Of a DNA stretch of 16,865 bases, positions 6,081-13,579 are shown one piece after another. Within the stretch, counting starts at the first letter, position 1. Each line of letters starts with the position of its first letter. The translations under genes and the position numbers were made by a program. The stretch spans positions 1-16,865 of the forward strand of contig CAZQEC010000025.1 in assembly GCA_964591565.1 (NCBI GenBank). The letters run 5' to 3'. Below the pieces are notes generated by a model. It was given only the letters and a program-made list of their open reading frames with translations, was not told the DNA's origin and made no database searches. The stretch is from CAZQEC01 sp964591565 (GTDB taxonomy: Bacteria; Patescibacteriota; UBA1384; CAJBMM01).

Positions 6081-6533
6081 TTATTCTGTCGGTTTCTCTT
6101 CCTCAACTGTAGGTTCAATATTTGGTGTCTCATCAATCACTTCTGTTTCGACTGTGGTTTTTGGATCTACGCTTTCATCGGTCATCGCGACGTTTTCGTT
6201 CTTAATTTCCTCTTTATTCTCAGGCGACTTTGGTGCGTCGGCTTTTGGCTCTTCTTTTACCTTAACTCTAGAGTACTTGATGTTGCGCTTGGTCGTCAAG
6301 ATGCCTTTGGTCACCAGCAAGTTATGTACAGTGTCGGTGGCTTGAGCGCCTACCGAAATCCAATGTTTGACTTTGTCACCATCTACCTCCAACACTTTCG
6401 GGGTGCGAGTGGGTAAATAGTAGCCCAGAATGTCAATAAACTTACCTTTAATTGGCGCTGAATGTTCAGCGACCACAATACGATAGGTTGGTTGGTGTTT
6501 TTTGCCAGTGCGGGTTAAGCGAATTCGTAACAT
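6081..6533 (-). CDS. rpsP: 30S ribosomal protein S16 with acidic C-terminal tail
   Basis: S16 is an early-binding 30S protein. Residues 1 to about 80 are the conserved core ('MLRIRLTRTGKKHQPTYRIVV', 'FIDILGYYLPT', 'KHWISVGAQATDTVHNLL'). The usual protein is 75-90 residues; this one has 150. The extra part is a Glu/Lys/Thr/Pro-rich, probably disordered tail ('KEEPKADAPKSPENKEEIKN', then 'EPTVEEEKPTE'). The ATG follows AAAGGA with a 5-base spacer, and a near-consensus promoter lies upstream (6561-6589). It is the first gene of the rpsP-khpA-trmD order, though a terminator separates it from khpA. Confidence 0.96.
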   Translation of the reverse strand: MLRIRLTRTGKKHQPTYRIVVAEHSAPIKGKFIDILGYYLPTRTPKVLEVDGDKVKHWISVGAQATDTVHNLLVTKGILTTKRNIKYSRVKVKEEPKADAPKSPENKEEIKNENVAMTDESVDPKTTVETEVIDETPNIEPTVEEEKPTE

Positions 6534-6560
6534 AAATTTCCTTTAATATCTTATACTCTA

Positions 6561-6589
6561 TTTATACAGTAAAAATCGTTGCGGGTCAA
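6561..6589 (-). promoter_or_regulatory. rpsP promoter
   Basis: Minus strand: TTGACC (6584-6589), a 17-base spacer, then TATAAA (6561-6566). The rpsP ATG is 27 bases past the -10 box, with AAAGGA in between. Confidence 0.75.
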
Positions 6590-6595
6590 ACTTTA

Positions 6596-6612
6596 TACAG
6601 TTGACAACTGTA
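6596..6612. promoter_or_regulatory. 17-bp palindrome upstream of the rpsP -35 box (operator candidate)
   Basis: TACAGTTG, A, CAACTGTA is a perfect inverted repeat. It lies six bases upstream of the TTGACC -35 box of rpsP and downstream of the regulator gene at 6641-7006, a place where an activator or repressor could act. It contains the TTGACAA core also seen in the palindrome at 3516-3534. Confidence 0.4.
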
Positions 6613-6640
6613 GGGAGGGATATGTACACAGAAATTCCGA

Positions 6641-7006
6641 TTATTTCATATTTAGAGGCAAATTAACCGAATTTGTTGAAGAAAGATCAGGACTGTTTTG
6701 TATTAACTGCTCGAGCTCAGGAATAATAGCCCGAATACGATATTCGCGTTCCAAAATCTCTTTCAATAATTGCGTCGGCGCGACGGCAGAATAAATCGTC
6801 CGTTTTTGGCTGGTAGATAGCAAAAATAAGCCACGTTTTGCTAATGTTTCCACAATTTCGTAAGTGGTTGATCGCGAAATTTCAGCCGCCCGAGCCAATG
6901 GCGCCAGTAAACTAGGACCAGTTTTTAGGCCTGCTAAATAAACGCTCGCTTCATGATCGGTCAATCCTATTGATATTAATTGGGCGATCAATTCTTTATG
7001 ACGCAT
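6641..7006 (-). CDS. TrmB-type winged-helix transcriptional regulator (short form)
   Basis: This is a 121-residue DNA-binding protein. Residues 1-70 match the TrmB/Fur-like winged helix: 'LISIGLTDHEASVYLAGLKTGPSLLAPLARAAEISRSTTYEIVETLAKRGLF', with the recognition helix around 'ISRSTTYEIVETL'. A helical stretch follows ('LLKEILEREYRIRAIIPELEQLIQN') that probably dimerises. The sugar-binding C-terminal domain of archaeal TrmB is absent, so any ligand is unknown. The ATG has no Shine-Dalgarno, and a candidate -10 ends only seven bases before it, suggesting a leaderless mRNA. The gene lies directly upstream of rpsP on the same strand, with a palindrome in the gap. Confidence 0.8.
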   Translation of the reverse strand: MRHKELIAQLISIGLTDHEASVYLAGLKTGPSLLAPLARAAEISRSTTYEIVETLAKRGLFLLSTSQKRTIYSAVAPTQLLKEILEREYRIRAIIPELEQLIQNSPDLSSTNSVNLPLNMK

Positions 7007-7013
7007 AACTAAA

Positions 7014-7042
7014 CTAATACGCTATTTTGTCTCAAATCGCAA
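7014..7042 (-). promoter_or_regulatory. Candidate promoter of the TrmB-type regulator (possibly leaderless)
   Basis: Minus strand: TTGCGA (7037-7042), 17 bases, TATTAG (7014-7019). The -10 ends seven bases before the ATG, so transcription would start at or next to the start codon. Confidence 0.35.
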
Positions 7043-7090
7043 GTTGATTCATCCATCTCCAAGGTGTGAACGTATTCCACCTCGGGGGTG

Positions 7091-7109
7091 CCTGCCTGCC
7101 GCAGGCAGG
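7091..7109. repeat. 19-bp palindrome CCTGCCTGC-C-GCAGGCAGG
   Basis: A perfect 9-bp inverted repeat around one central base, in the def-fmt / regulator gap. The composition is far more GC-rich than the surroundings. It resembles short dispersed palindromes seen in many draft CPR genomes (recollection, not tested here). Confidence 0.6.
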
Positions 7110-7135
7110 GAAATAGCTATACACCTAAGTGATAA

Positions 7136-8509
7136 TCAGTTTTTTGATATCATCTCGGTCAGGAAATCGTATAATTTTGGGTAGCCATTTTTTAGGTCAC
7201 TCATACCCATTGCGCGCTTACCGGGAACAATAATTTGATCAAAATATGTTTGACCTTTCTCATCTAACTTGGCTTGCAATATCTTGATTTTGATATTATC
7301 TACCACTGTCCACGCCCCCGGCTTGGGCGACATAGCGCGAATGTAATTAACGATGTCACCGGCATTTTTTGTCCAATCTATTTTGGCATCATCAACCGAA
7401 ATCTTGCTGGTAAAAGTGGCTTTTGTGGCGTCTTGTTCCCAATATTCGGCTTTATCTGCCAAAATATCCTCCAATGTTATTATTAGTTGAATTGCGGATA
7501 GCCGAGCCAAGCGCTCAATTACTGCACCACTAGTATCAGTATTTGATACGCGATGTTTATACATCGAAAAAATTGGTCCAGCGTCCATTTCGGCGGACAT
7601 TAACATTATACAAGTGCCAATTTCCTTATCCCCATTTAAGATTGCCGATTGAATGGGAGTTGCGCCGCGATATTTTGGCAAAAGTGATGGGTGCAAGTTT
7701 ATGCTAGCAATTTTGGCTAAATCTAGCACGCTTTGGGGCAATATTTTGCCGTAACTAGCCACAATCTGAAAATCAGGTTTCAAATTGCTAAGCGTTTTGA
7801 CTACATCTATCGCATCGTTGGCGACGTTGTGGTTTTTATGATTAACATTCAATGACTGCGGTTGCAAAAGCGGAATATTATTGCTTATCGCCAGTTGTTT
7901 TATGGGTGACTCAACCAATTTGTGTCCTCGTCCGGCTGGTTTATCCGTTTCGGTCACTACTGCTAGTACATCAAACTGCGGATGATCAACCAGTCGTTGT
8001 AATGCCGGCACGGCGAACTCTGATGTGCCGTAAAACACCACGCGATATTTAACCAAGCGATCTGTAAACAAAACACCGTTTAGATGATCAATTTCGTGTT
8101 GTATCACTCGCGCGTACATACCTTCGGCGGAAATGGTCGTTTTTCGGCCGCTGAGATCTAATCCAATAACAGTGACTGCGTTCGGTCGCTCCACAACACC
8201 AGTTATTTTTGGAATTGAAAGACAGCCCTCGGAATGTTTATTGCGCGAGCGCGATTTGTGCTTAATTTCCGGGTTAAAAATAACAGTTTCAGGAATAACA
8301 TCATCGTCTTTTTTGGGCTGGTTTAATCCAGTGACGAACAGCCGAACACTTTTGCCAATCTGTGGTGCCGCCAAACCAATGCCATTTTCATCGTACATTG
8401 TTTCGAGCATATTTTGCGCCAGTTTTTTCAAATCTGGGGTAACACGCTTAATCGGCGTCGCTTTGGCGCGTAATATGGGATTAGGTAACTTAATAATATC
8501 TAATTTCAT
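7136..8509 (-). CDS. def-fmt: Fused peptide deformylase - methionyl-tRNA formyltransferase
   Basis: A single 457-residue frame joins two enzymes of the formyl-Met cycle. Residues 1-154 are peptide deformylase, with motif 1 'GIGLAAPQ' (43-50), motif 2 'EGCLS' (94-98, metal ligand Cys96) and motif 3 'QHEIDH' (metal ligands His138 and His142). From about residue 155 comes methionyl-tRNA formyltransferase: 'RVVFYGTSEFAVPAL', the formyl-donor site 'INLHPSLLPKYRGATPIQSAIL' and 'MDAGPIF', ending in a compact C-terminal domain ('SPKPGAWTV' to 'LYDFL'). The Fmt part has no ATG of its own, although two GTG codons sit at the joint. def and fmt are often neighbours, so loss of the def stop would give this fusion. 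All key residues of both halves are present, so both are probably active. Confidence 0.95.
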   Translation of the reverse strand: MKLDIIKLPNPILRAKATPIKRVTPDLKKLAQNMLETMYDENGIGLAAPQIGKSVRLFVTGLNQPKKDDDVIPETVIFNPEIKHKSRSRNKHSEGCLSIPKITGVVERPNAVTVIGLDLSGRKTTISAEGMYARVIQHEIDHLNGVLFTDRLVKYRVVFYGTSEFAVPALQRLVDHPQFDVLAVVTETDKPAGRGHKLVESPIKQLAISNNIPLLQPQSLNVNHKNHNVANDAIDVVKTLSNLKPDFQIVASYGKILPQSVLDLAKIASINLHPSLLPKYRGATPIQSAILNGDKEIGTCIMLMSAEMDAGPIFSMYKHRVSNTDTSGAVIERLARLSAIQLIITLEDILADKAEYWEQDATKATFTSKISVDDAKIDWTKNAGDIVNYIRAMSPKPGAWTVVDNIKIKILQAKLDEKGQTYFDQIIVPGKRAMGMSDLKNGYPKLYDFLTEMISKN

Positions 8510-8550
8510 GGCGTTATTATAACATAATTAGACGGCGTAAGCCAGATTCG

Positions 8551-8564
8551 GTATCAGGTACCAG
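8551..8564. repeat. Two tandem GTATCAG-type heptamers
   Basis: GTATCAG (8551-8557) is followed by GTACCAG (8558-8564). It is the same unit as the five-copy array at 13511-13545. The rest of the 8510-8643 gap shows only a loose CTRAT-containing repetition near 8604-8643. Confidence 0.5.
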
Positions 8565-8643
8565 AAGGGAAGACATTTAATAATTTTGTTCCGCGTCATT
8601 TATGTCTCTGATTCTCTAATCAGCTAATAAGCCAATCATCTGA

Positions 8644-9789
8644 TCAGCTTTTCTGTGCCAGCACTTTATAAATCTGCTCCAACTGGTCTGTAGTTTTTTC
8701 GATCGAATACTTACGCACTTCGCGCAGGGCTCCTAAACTCAACTTTTCTCGTAGATCATTATTTTCAACCATTAAGTGCAGGTGTTCGTAAAATTGATCC
8801 GTATCAGGTGTGGCTTTAAGACCGTTTTCGTTATGTTTAATTATATCGCCAGGCCCTAGCGCATTAAATACCACCGCTGGCGTGCCACTCGCCATCGCTT
8901 CAATTAGCACAATGCCTTGAGTGTCTGTGAGTGAAGCAAAAGCAAAAATGTCGCACGCCACAAAATACTCAATCAACCGGTCGTGTGGCACAACTCCCAA
9001 AAACGTCACAAAATTTTCCAAACCGTGTGCTTTAACAATGGTTTCGTATACATGACGATCCGGTCCATCGCCAGCCAATAGTAGTTTTGCATTGGGTTGA
9101 CGCACATGAATGCGCCCAAAATCGCTTAATAACCTCTTAACGTTTTTTTCTTCTGCCAGCCGTCCGACACTCAAGATATAGATTGATGTTGGATTAAAAT
9201 TCAATTTTTTACGCAAGGCGTTTTTTTCGTGTGGTGTATAATTTTTTAATTCGATACCGGTGGGCAAAGCCACTATGTCATTTTTGACCCCATATTTCTT
9301 AAGTACTTTGGCCATACTGGGGCTTGGAGTAATAATGACGTCAAAATGACGGCTAAAATAGCGCGTCCACCATCGCAACAGTGGTTTGACGATGAATGCT
9401 AACGGTCCTGCATAATGAGCGTAGCCCTCAAGATGAGTGTGATAAGTTAAAATGTGTGGAATGTGGCGTTTTAAGGCGGCGCGTTTGCCTAAAATACCGG
9501 CGCTAAACATGCCTTGAACATGAATAATATCTGGTTTTATTTCATCCACAATCGACAAGGCGTGGTTTAAATACATATACGCCAAGGGATGACTGGGCTG
9601 TCCGATAATGGGAAAAGAGGGCAAGCGAAAAACATGTTCACGGGCTTTAAAACCCTCGGCATCGGAGTGAGGAGTGACCACAAAAATTTGGTGGCCTCGC
9701 TTGGTCAATTCGTGGCGAAAAAGTTCGATCGAATTCACCACGCCGTTAACTGTTGGCAGGTAAGTTTCGGTAAAAACGACTATTTTCAT
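8644..9789 (-). CDS. GT4-family glycosyltransferase, possibly diacylglycerol glucosyltransferase
   Basis: This is a GT-B fold retaining glycosyltransferase of 381 residues. The N-terminus 'MKIVVFTETYLPTVNGVVNSI' is typical of the GT4 branch containing monoglucosyl-diacylglycerol synthases and mannosyltransferases. The donor-site region reads 'TDTQGIVLIEAMASGTPAVVF'; the first Glu of the E-x7-E motif is Asp here, a conservative change. 'SVGRLAEEKNVKRLL' and 'LLAGDGPDR' mark the C-terminal Rossmann half. No transmembrane helix is evident, but the basic segment 'KPLLRWWTRYFSRH' could bind the membrane. It lies between priA and def-fmt on the same strand, with 39 bases to priA. The exact sugar and acceptor cannot be read from sequence; envelope glycolipid synthesis is an inference. 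Confidence 0.85.
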   Translation of the reverse strand: MKIVVFTETYLPTVNGVVNSIELFRHELTKRGHQIFVVTPHSDAEGFKAREHVFRLPSFPIIGQPSHPLAYMYLNHALSIVDEIKPDIIHVQGMFSAGILGKRAALKRHIPHILTYHTHLEGYAHYAGPLAFIVKPLLRWWTRYFSRHFDVIITPSPSMAKVLKKYGVKNDIVALPTGIELKNYTPHEKNALRKKLNFNPTSIYILSVGRLAEEKNVKRLLSDFGRIHVRQPNAKLLLAGDGPDRHVYETIVKAHGLENFVTFLGVVPHDRLIEYFVACDIFAFASLTDTQGIVLIEAMASGTPAVVFNALGPGDIIKHNENGLKATPDTDQFYEHLHLMVENNDLREKLSLGALREVRKYSIEKTTDQLEQIYKVLAQKS

Positions 9790-9828
9790 GAGCTCATAAT
9801 ATCATGTTAAAGAATTTTCGTCATACTT

Positions 9829-11808
9829 TCACAGCAATTGTCCCGGATCGACCTCGACCACCCATGGACTTTGCAAATCTCGTCCAATTTTTTTCACCGC
9901 CGAGATTTCATTATCATTATTTAATTTACAAATAATATGCCAACGCGCTTTGCCGCGCAATCGCTCGAAGTAACAAGGTGTTGAACCGAGCATGTTCTCA
10001 TGATTTTCAATCACTTTTTTGAGATGACGGACTAAACCTTCTGATTCGTGCTGACACTTGGATACATCTGAATGCTGAAACACAAAACGCACAATATGCG
10101 AAAATGGGGGATAATTAAACTGGCGCCTTGCTTTTAGCTCGGCCTTCACAAACGCCCCAAAGTCATGTTTTGCCACGGCGCGAATTAAGGCACTCTCGGG
10201 ATTAAATGTTTGAATAATGGTGCGGCCAATTTGGTCGCCCCGACCTGATCGTCCTGCCACCTGAACCAGTAAATTGAAGGTGTTGGCACTCGAATGATAA
10301 TCGGGCAAAAACAGCCCGCTTTCAGCCAGTAACACCCCGACTAAATCGACACTCGGCACATCCCAGCCCTTAGCGATCATTTGGGTGCCGATTAAAATGT
10401 CATACTTTCGCGCCGCGAAATCGTGATACATTTTATCTATCATCTCGCGTTTTGAAGTCGAATCCCGATCCATGCGTAAAACTCGCGCCCCTTTGAACTG
10501 TTTAGCTAGCTCGGCGGCAATGCGCTCGGTGCCAAAACCGTGATATTCCAGAGCACCGTTGCGGCAATTTGGGCAGGCGCTCGGCATAACGTAGCGTAAA
10601 TCACAATGATGACATTGTAAATTGACGTTTGATGACCCTGCGTTATGTACGGTCATGGGAATGTCACAGTTTCGACATAGTACAATAAATCCACAGGCGC
10701 GACAAAGCGCACTTGAGGCATGGCCGCGGCGATTTAATAAAATGACAGTTTGGCGGTGATTATCTAATGTATTTGAAATAGCATCGGACAAAGGGCCCGA
10801 AAGCAAAGATTGATTAGTTGGTTCCTGGCGCAAGTCTACGAGTGTCGTTTCAGGTGTTGGGCGTGCAGAAACGCGATATTTCAGTGCCGCTAGTGTCATT
10901 TGATTCGAGCTAGCTTGCCAAACCCGCTCTAAACTCGGGGTGGCCGAGCCGAATATAAGTTGCATTTTGTTTCGTTGAAACATCTCCACGGCAATCGTCC
11001 GAGCATCATAACGTGGCGCACTTTCTTGATAATAAGAATGTTCATGTTCCTCATCGATAATCAACAACTTTAAGTTTTGAAACGGCAAAAAAATGGCTGA
11101 GCGCGAACCCACGATCAATTTTATTTTTTGGTCTCTCACCTGCCACCAAATCCGACGACGCTCGGTTGCTTTAAGCTCACTGTGCCAAGCCGCCACAATA
11201 GTTCCAAACCGTTCGGTAAAACGCGCCAAAGTTTGCGGAGTCAGTGCAATTTCAGGAATCAACATCAACACTTGCCCGCCAGTGCTCAGTATCATTTCGG
11301 CGCGGCGCAGATAAACTTCAGTTTTGCCCGAACCGGTGACGCCGTGTAACAACACTGGTTTGGTCGAGCGCGCGATGGCATCGAGAGCAGATAATTGCTC
11401 ATCCGATAATTTAAGACGATTTTTGGTCTCATCGTGTCGTGTTTTGATCTCATCTAGCCCTAATTTCACCGTCGGTCTACCCTGCAAAATGGGCAAAAAA
11501 CTAAATACACAGATGTTTAATGGGGCGACAAAATAGTCGCTCATCCATTTGGCCAATTCCATTTGTGCCTGAGTCAGCTTCAAATCTGGATCAATAATGG
11601 CGGTGATATTCTTAACGTTTTTGATGCCGCGTACAATATATGGTTTGATCTGCCACACCACGCCGAAAGCGGAGCGACCACGTAGCGGCACCTTTACCAC
11701 CATTCCCGGCAATATCTGATCATTTAGAGTCGATGGGATAGAGTATGTAAAAATGGCACTGCGGCCGCTTTTTTGTACTAAAATGTCGGCAAAATGTTGT
11801 GTGCTCAT
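9829..11808 (-). CDS. priA: Primosomal protein N' (replication restart helicase PriA)
   Basis: PriA recognises stalled forks and reloads the replicative helicase. The 659 residues are slightly short for the family (about 730). They include the N-terminal 3'-OH binding domain, helicase motif I 'GVTGSGKTEVYLRR', motif II 'DEEH' (in 'LLIIDEEHEHSYYQ'), 'GSATPSLE', and motifs V/VI 'IGTQMIAKGWDVPSVDLVGV' and 'QVAGRSGRG'. The zinc insertion has eight cysteines in four CxxC pairs ('CRACGFIVLCRNC', 'CHHC', 'CPNC'), enough for two zincs. The ATG has no clear Shine-Dalgarno. A terminator for the upstream small gene sits 37 bases before the start, so priA needs its own promoter, which I cannot identify with confidence. 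Confidence 0.98.
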   Translation of the reverse strand: MSTQHFADILVQKSGRSAIFTYSIPSTLNDQILPGMVVKVPLRGRSAFGVVWQIKPYIVRGIKNVKNITAIIDPDLKLTQAQMELAKWMSDYFVAPLNICVFSFLPILQGRPTVKLGLDEIKTRHDETKNRLKLSDEQLSALDAIARSTKPVLLHGVTGSGKTEVYLRRAEMILSTGGQVLMLIPEIALTPQTLARFTERFGTIVAAWHSELKATERRRIWWQVRDQKIKLIVGSRSAIFLPFQNLKLLIIDEEHEHSYYQESAPRYDARTIAVEMFQRNKMQLIFGSATPSLERVWQASSNQMTLAALKYRVSARPTPETTLVDLRQEPTNQSLLSGPLSDAISNTLDNHRQTVILLNRRGHASSALCRACGFIVLCRNCDIPMTVHNAGSSNVNLQCHHCDLRYVMPSACPNCRNGALEYHGFGTERIAAELAKQFKGARVLRMDRDSTSKREMIDKMYHDFAARKYDILIGTQMIAKGWDVPSVDLVGVLLAESGLFLPDYHSSANTFNLLVQVAGRSGRGDQIGRTIIQTFNPESALIRAVAKHDFGAFVKAELKARRQFNYPPFSHIVRFVFQHSDVSKCQHESEGLVRHLKKVIENHENMLGSTPCYFERLRGKARWHIICKLNNDNEISAVKKIGRDLQSPWVVEVDPGQLL

Positions 11809-11831
11809 GCGCCAAGAATAATCTGTTTATC

Positions 11832-11873
11832 GAGTAAAAGCAAAGCCCCGAATCACAAAAGATGACGCGGGGC
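11832..11873 (-). terminator. Rho-independent terminator of the 68-aa CxxC gene
   Basis: Minus strand: GCCCCG (11868-11873) pairs with CGGGGC (11845-11850), with partial inner pairing around a CTTTT loop. TTTGCTTTTA follows. It separates the small gene from priA. Confidence 0.7.
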
Positions 11874-11897
11874 GTTACGGGGTGGACGCCGAAGACA

Positions 11898-12104
11898 TTA
11901 TCCCGTCTCGACGATTTTTCTTGGGTTCTCCTCTACCTCCTCCGTCTGCCAGTTGTCGCAATCGCGACGCTTGCAGTGAAACATGCGCTTTCTTGTTCCA
12001 TCCCCCATTTCCACGACGTGGATAGAGTTGAATTGGCATCCCGGACAATCACTGGGTACTAACAGTCTGAGGATCTGTAAGACTGTGTTCTTTTCGCGTT
12101 GCAT
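11898..12104 (-). CDS. Small zinc-ribbon-like orphan protein (68 aa)
   Basis: I do not recognise the family. The protein has 'CPGC' near residues 19-22 and 'FHCKRRDC' downstream, four cysteines that could form one zinc ribbon, then an acidic tail ('TEEVEENPRKIVETG'). The start is the ATG at 12102-12104, because GGGAG stands six bases before it; an upstream in-frame ATG at 12141-12143 lacks such a site and lies inside the promoter region. It is a single-gene unit with a promoter diverging from that of der and a strong terminator. Its design resembles the two small genes at 3198 and 3646. Zinc and nucleic-acid binding are inferred from the motif. Confidence 0.65.
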   Translation of the reverse strand: MQREKNTVLQILRLLVPSDCPGCQFNSIHVVEMGDGTRKRMFHCKRRDCDNWQTEEVEENPRKIVETG

Positions 12105-12124
12105 GCATTTCTCCCGCCCGTCGC

Positions 12125-12153
12125 GATATTGGCACGGTTGCACAATAGGTCAA
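12125..12153 (-). promoter_or_regulatory. Candidate promoter of the 68-aa gene, overlapping the der promoter
   Basis: Minus strand: TTGACC (12148-12153), 17 bases, AATATC (12125-12130). It is interleaved with the divergent der promoter, so the two should compete. Confidence 0.45.
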
Positions 12154-12166
12154 ATTGTAGTATATT
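12138..12166 (+). promoter_or_regulatory. der promoter
   Basis: TTGCAC (12138-12143), a 17-base spacer, TATATT (12161-12166). The ATG of der is 25 bases past the -10, with AAGGAA in between. Confidence 0.6.
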
Positions 12167-12190
12167 GAAGTTTAATTGTCAAGGAAAAAA

Positions 12191-13507
12191 ATGGCCATAA
12201 TTGCACTAATTGGGCGCCCAAACGTCGGCAAATCATCACTTTTTAATCGTTTAATCGGTGAGCGTCGCTCTATTGAAGCGACAGAAGCTGGCACCACCCG
12301 CGATCGAGTTTACGGGCACCTTTCACATCAGGGGTATGGTTTGACTCTGATAGACGTGGCTGGGGTTGTTGAGCAATCAGGCGAATTGGCTCATTCAATC
12401 AAAAATCAAATTGAAATGGCTAAACGTCAGGCCGATTTAATTCTGTTTGTGACCGATGCTAGCGTTGGACTAACTGACGAAGACAAACAAATTGGGCGTG
12501 ATACACGCAATTTATCCAAACCAATTATAGTGGTAGCCAATAAAACTGATAATCGAGCGCTTGAGGAGTCCGCCCTAGAGTTTAGCGAGCTCGGTTTTAA
12601 GGATTTATTTACCACATCAGCTATTCACAACATTGGCTTCACCGATTTGCTTGATCGGGTGGTGCAACTATTACCTAAAGTCGCCCCAATTATTACACCA
12701 AAGAATGAAATAAAAGTGGCTTTAATTGGACGCCCAAACGTCGGTAAATCTTCACTTCTAAATCGCTACGCTGGGACTAATCGCGCCACAGTAGATGCTG
12801 TTGCGGGCACTACTCGGGATTTAGTTGACGTTAGTGTGCAATATAAAGAACGGCAAATTCGCTTTATTGATACGGCCGGTATTCGTCGGGCTGGTCGAGT
12901 TGAAACAGGGGTGGAGCATTTTTCGGTGTTGCGCAGTTTGAGTGCGGTCGAAAAATGTGATGTGGCGGTAGTCACTATCAACGCACAGGAAGGTCCAACC
13001 CACGGCGACGCCCGCATTGCCGGTATGGCGGTGGAAGCGGGCAAAGGCGTTATTTTAGCGGTTAATAAATGGGATTTAAGGCAAAATGGTACAGATTCCG
13101 TGACCGAAGATCAATCGCAACGGCAGTTTTTGGCTCAAATTGGGCGTGTTTTTGCCTATTTGCCTTATGCACCGGTGGTATTTATTTCAGCTACCATGGG
13201 CTTGAACACGCCCAAATTAATGGAGCAAATTAGAACTGTGCAGAATAATCGTCAAGTCATGCTCAGCCAAGATCAGCTATCATTGATAAAATCGACCGCA
13301 GAGTCATCTCACACACATCTGCCACTGATATATTCAATTAATCAAGCCGCTGTTGCCCCGCCAACGTTTGCATTAACGGTAAATCGTCCCGAAACTTGGC
13401 ATTTTTCGCAAATAAGGTTTATTGAAAACGTTATTCGTAAAAGTGAGTCGTATATCGGTACGCCAATTATGGTGAATTTGGTTAAGAAAATAGCTGGTAG
13501 CAGGTAG
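12191..13507 (+). CDS. der: Ribosome-assembly GTPase Der (EngA)
   Basis: Der is the two-GTPase-domain factor required for 50S subunit assembly. The 438 residues contain G domain 1 with P-loop 'GRPNVGKSS' near the N-terminus and 'NKTD', and G domain 2 with a second 'GRPNVGKSS', 'DTAGIRR' and 'NKWD'. The C-terminal KH-like domain ends with 'RFIENVIRKSESYIGTPI'. The G3 element of domain 1 reads 'DVAGVVE' where 'DTGG' is more usual. The ATG at 12191 is preferred over an in-frame TTG at 12176: AAGGAA (12181-12186) fits the ATG, and the protein then begins 'MAIIALIGRPNVGKSS' as in the family. Confidence 0.98.
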   Translation: MAIIALIGRPNVGKSSLFNRLIGERRSIEATEAGTTRDRVYGHLSHQGYGLTLIDVAGVVEQSGELAHSIKNQIEMAKRQADLILFVTDASVGLTDEDKQIGRDTRNLSKPIIVVANKTDNRALEESALEFSELGFKDLFTTSAIHNIGFTDLLDRVVQLLPKVAPIITPKNEIKVALIGRPNVGKSSLLNRYAGTNRATVDAVAGTTRDLVDVSVQYKERQIRFIDTAGIRRAGRVETGVEHFSVLRSLSAVEKCDVAVVTINAQEGPTHGDARIAGMAVEAGKGVILAVNKWDLRQNGTDSVTEDQSQRQFLAQIGRVFAYLPYAPVVFISATMGLNTPKLMEQIRTVQNNRQVMLSQDQLSLIKSTAESSHTHLPLIYSINQAAVAPPTFALTVNRPETWHFSQIRFIENVIRKSESYIGTPIMVNLVKKIAGSR

Positions 13508-13510
13508 ATC

Positions 13511-13545
13511 GTATCAGGTATCAGGTATAAGGTATCACGTATCAG
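13511..13545. repeat. Five tandem heptamers, consensus GTATCAG
   Basis: Units: GTATCAG, GTATCAG, GTATAAG, GTATCAC, GTATCAG, without gaps. It begins three bases after the der stop codon. The same unit occurs twice at 8551-8564. Confidence 0.8.
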
Positions 13546-13579
13546 GCAGCGATCAATTCCATTCCAAATTCTCCATTTT

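Noticed and set aside
6075..6416. Hydrophobic plus-strand frame antisense to rpsP
   Set aside because: It is a shadow of the charged S16 tail codons, with no start signals and a strong gene on the other strand.
8604..8643. Loose 8-base periodicity (CTRAT-containing units) before the glycosyltransferase stop
   Set aside because: Units are too degenerate, and low complexity in AT-rich DNA explains it.
12105..12143. Upstream ATG extending the small zinc-ribbon gene by 13 residues
   Set aside because: It would start inside the promoter. The GGGAG site supports 12102-12104.
12176..12190. TTG start 15 bases upstream of the der ATG
   Set aside because: AAGGAA lies inside this extension and is well spaced for the ATG at 12191, and Der proteins begin just before the P-loop.
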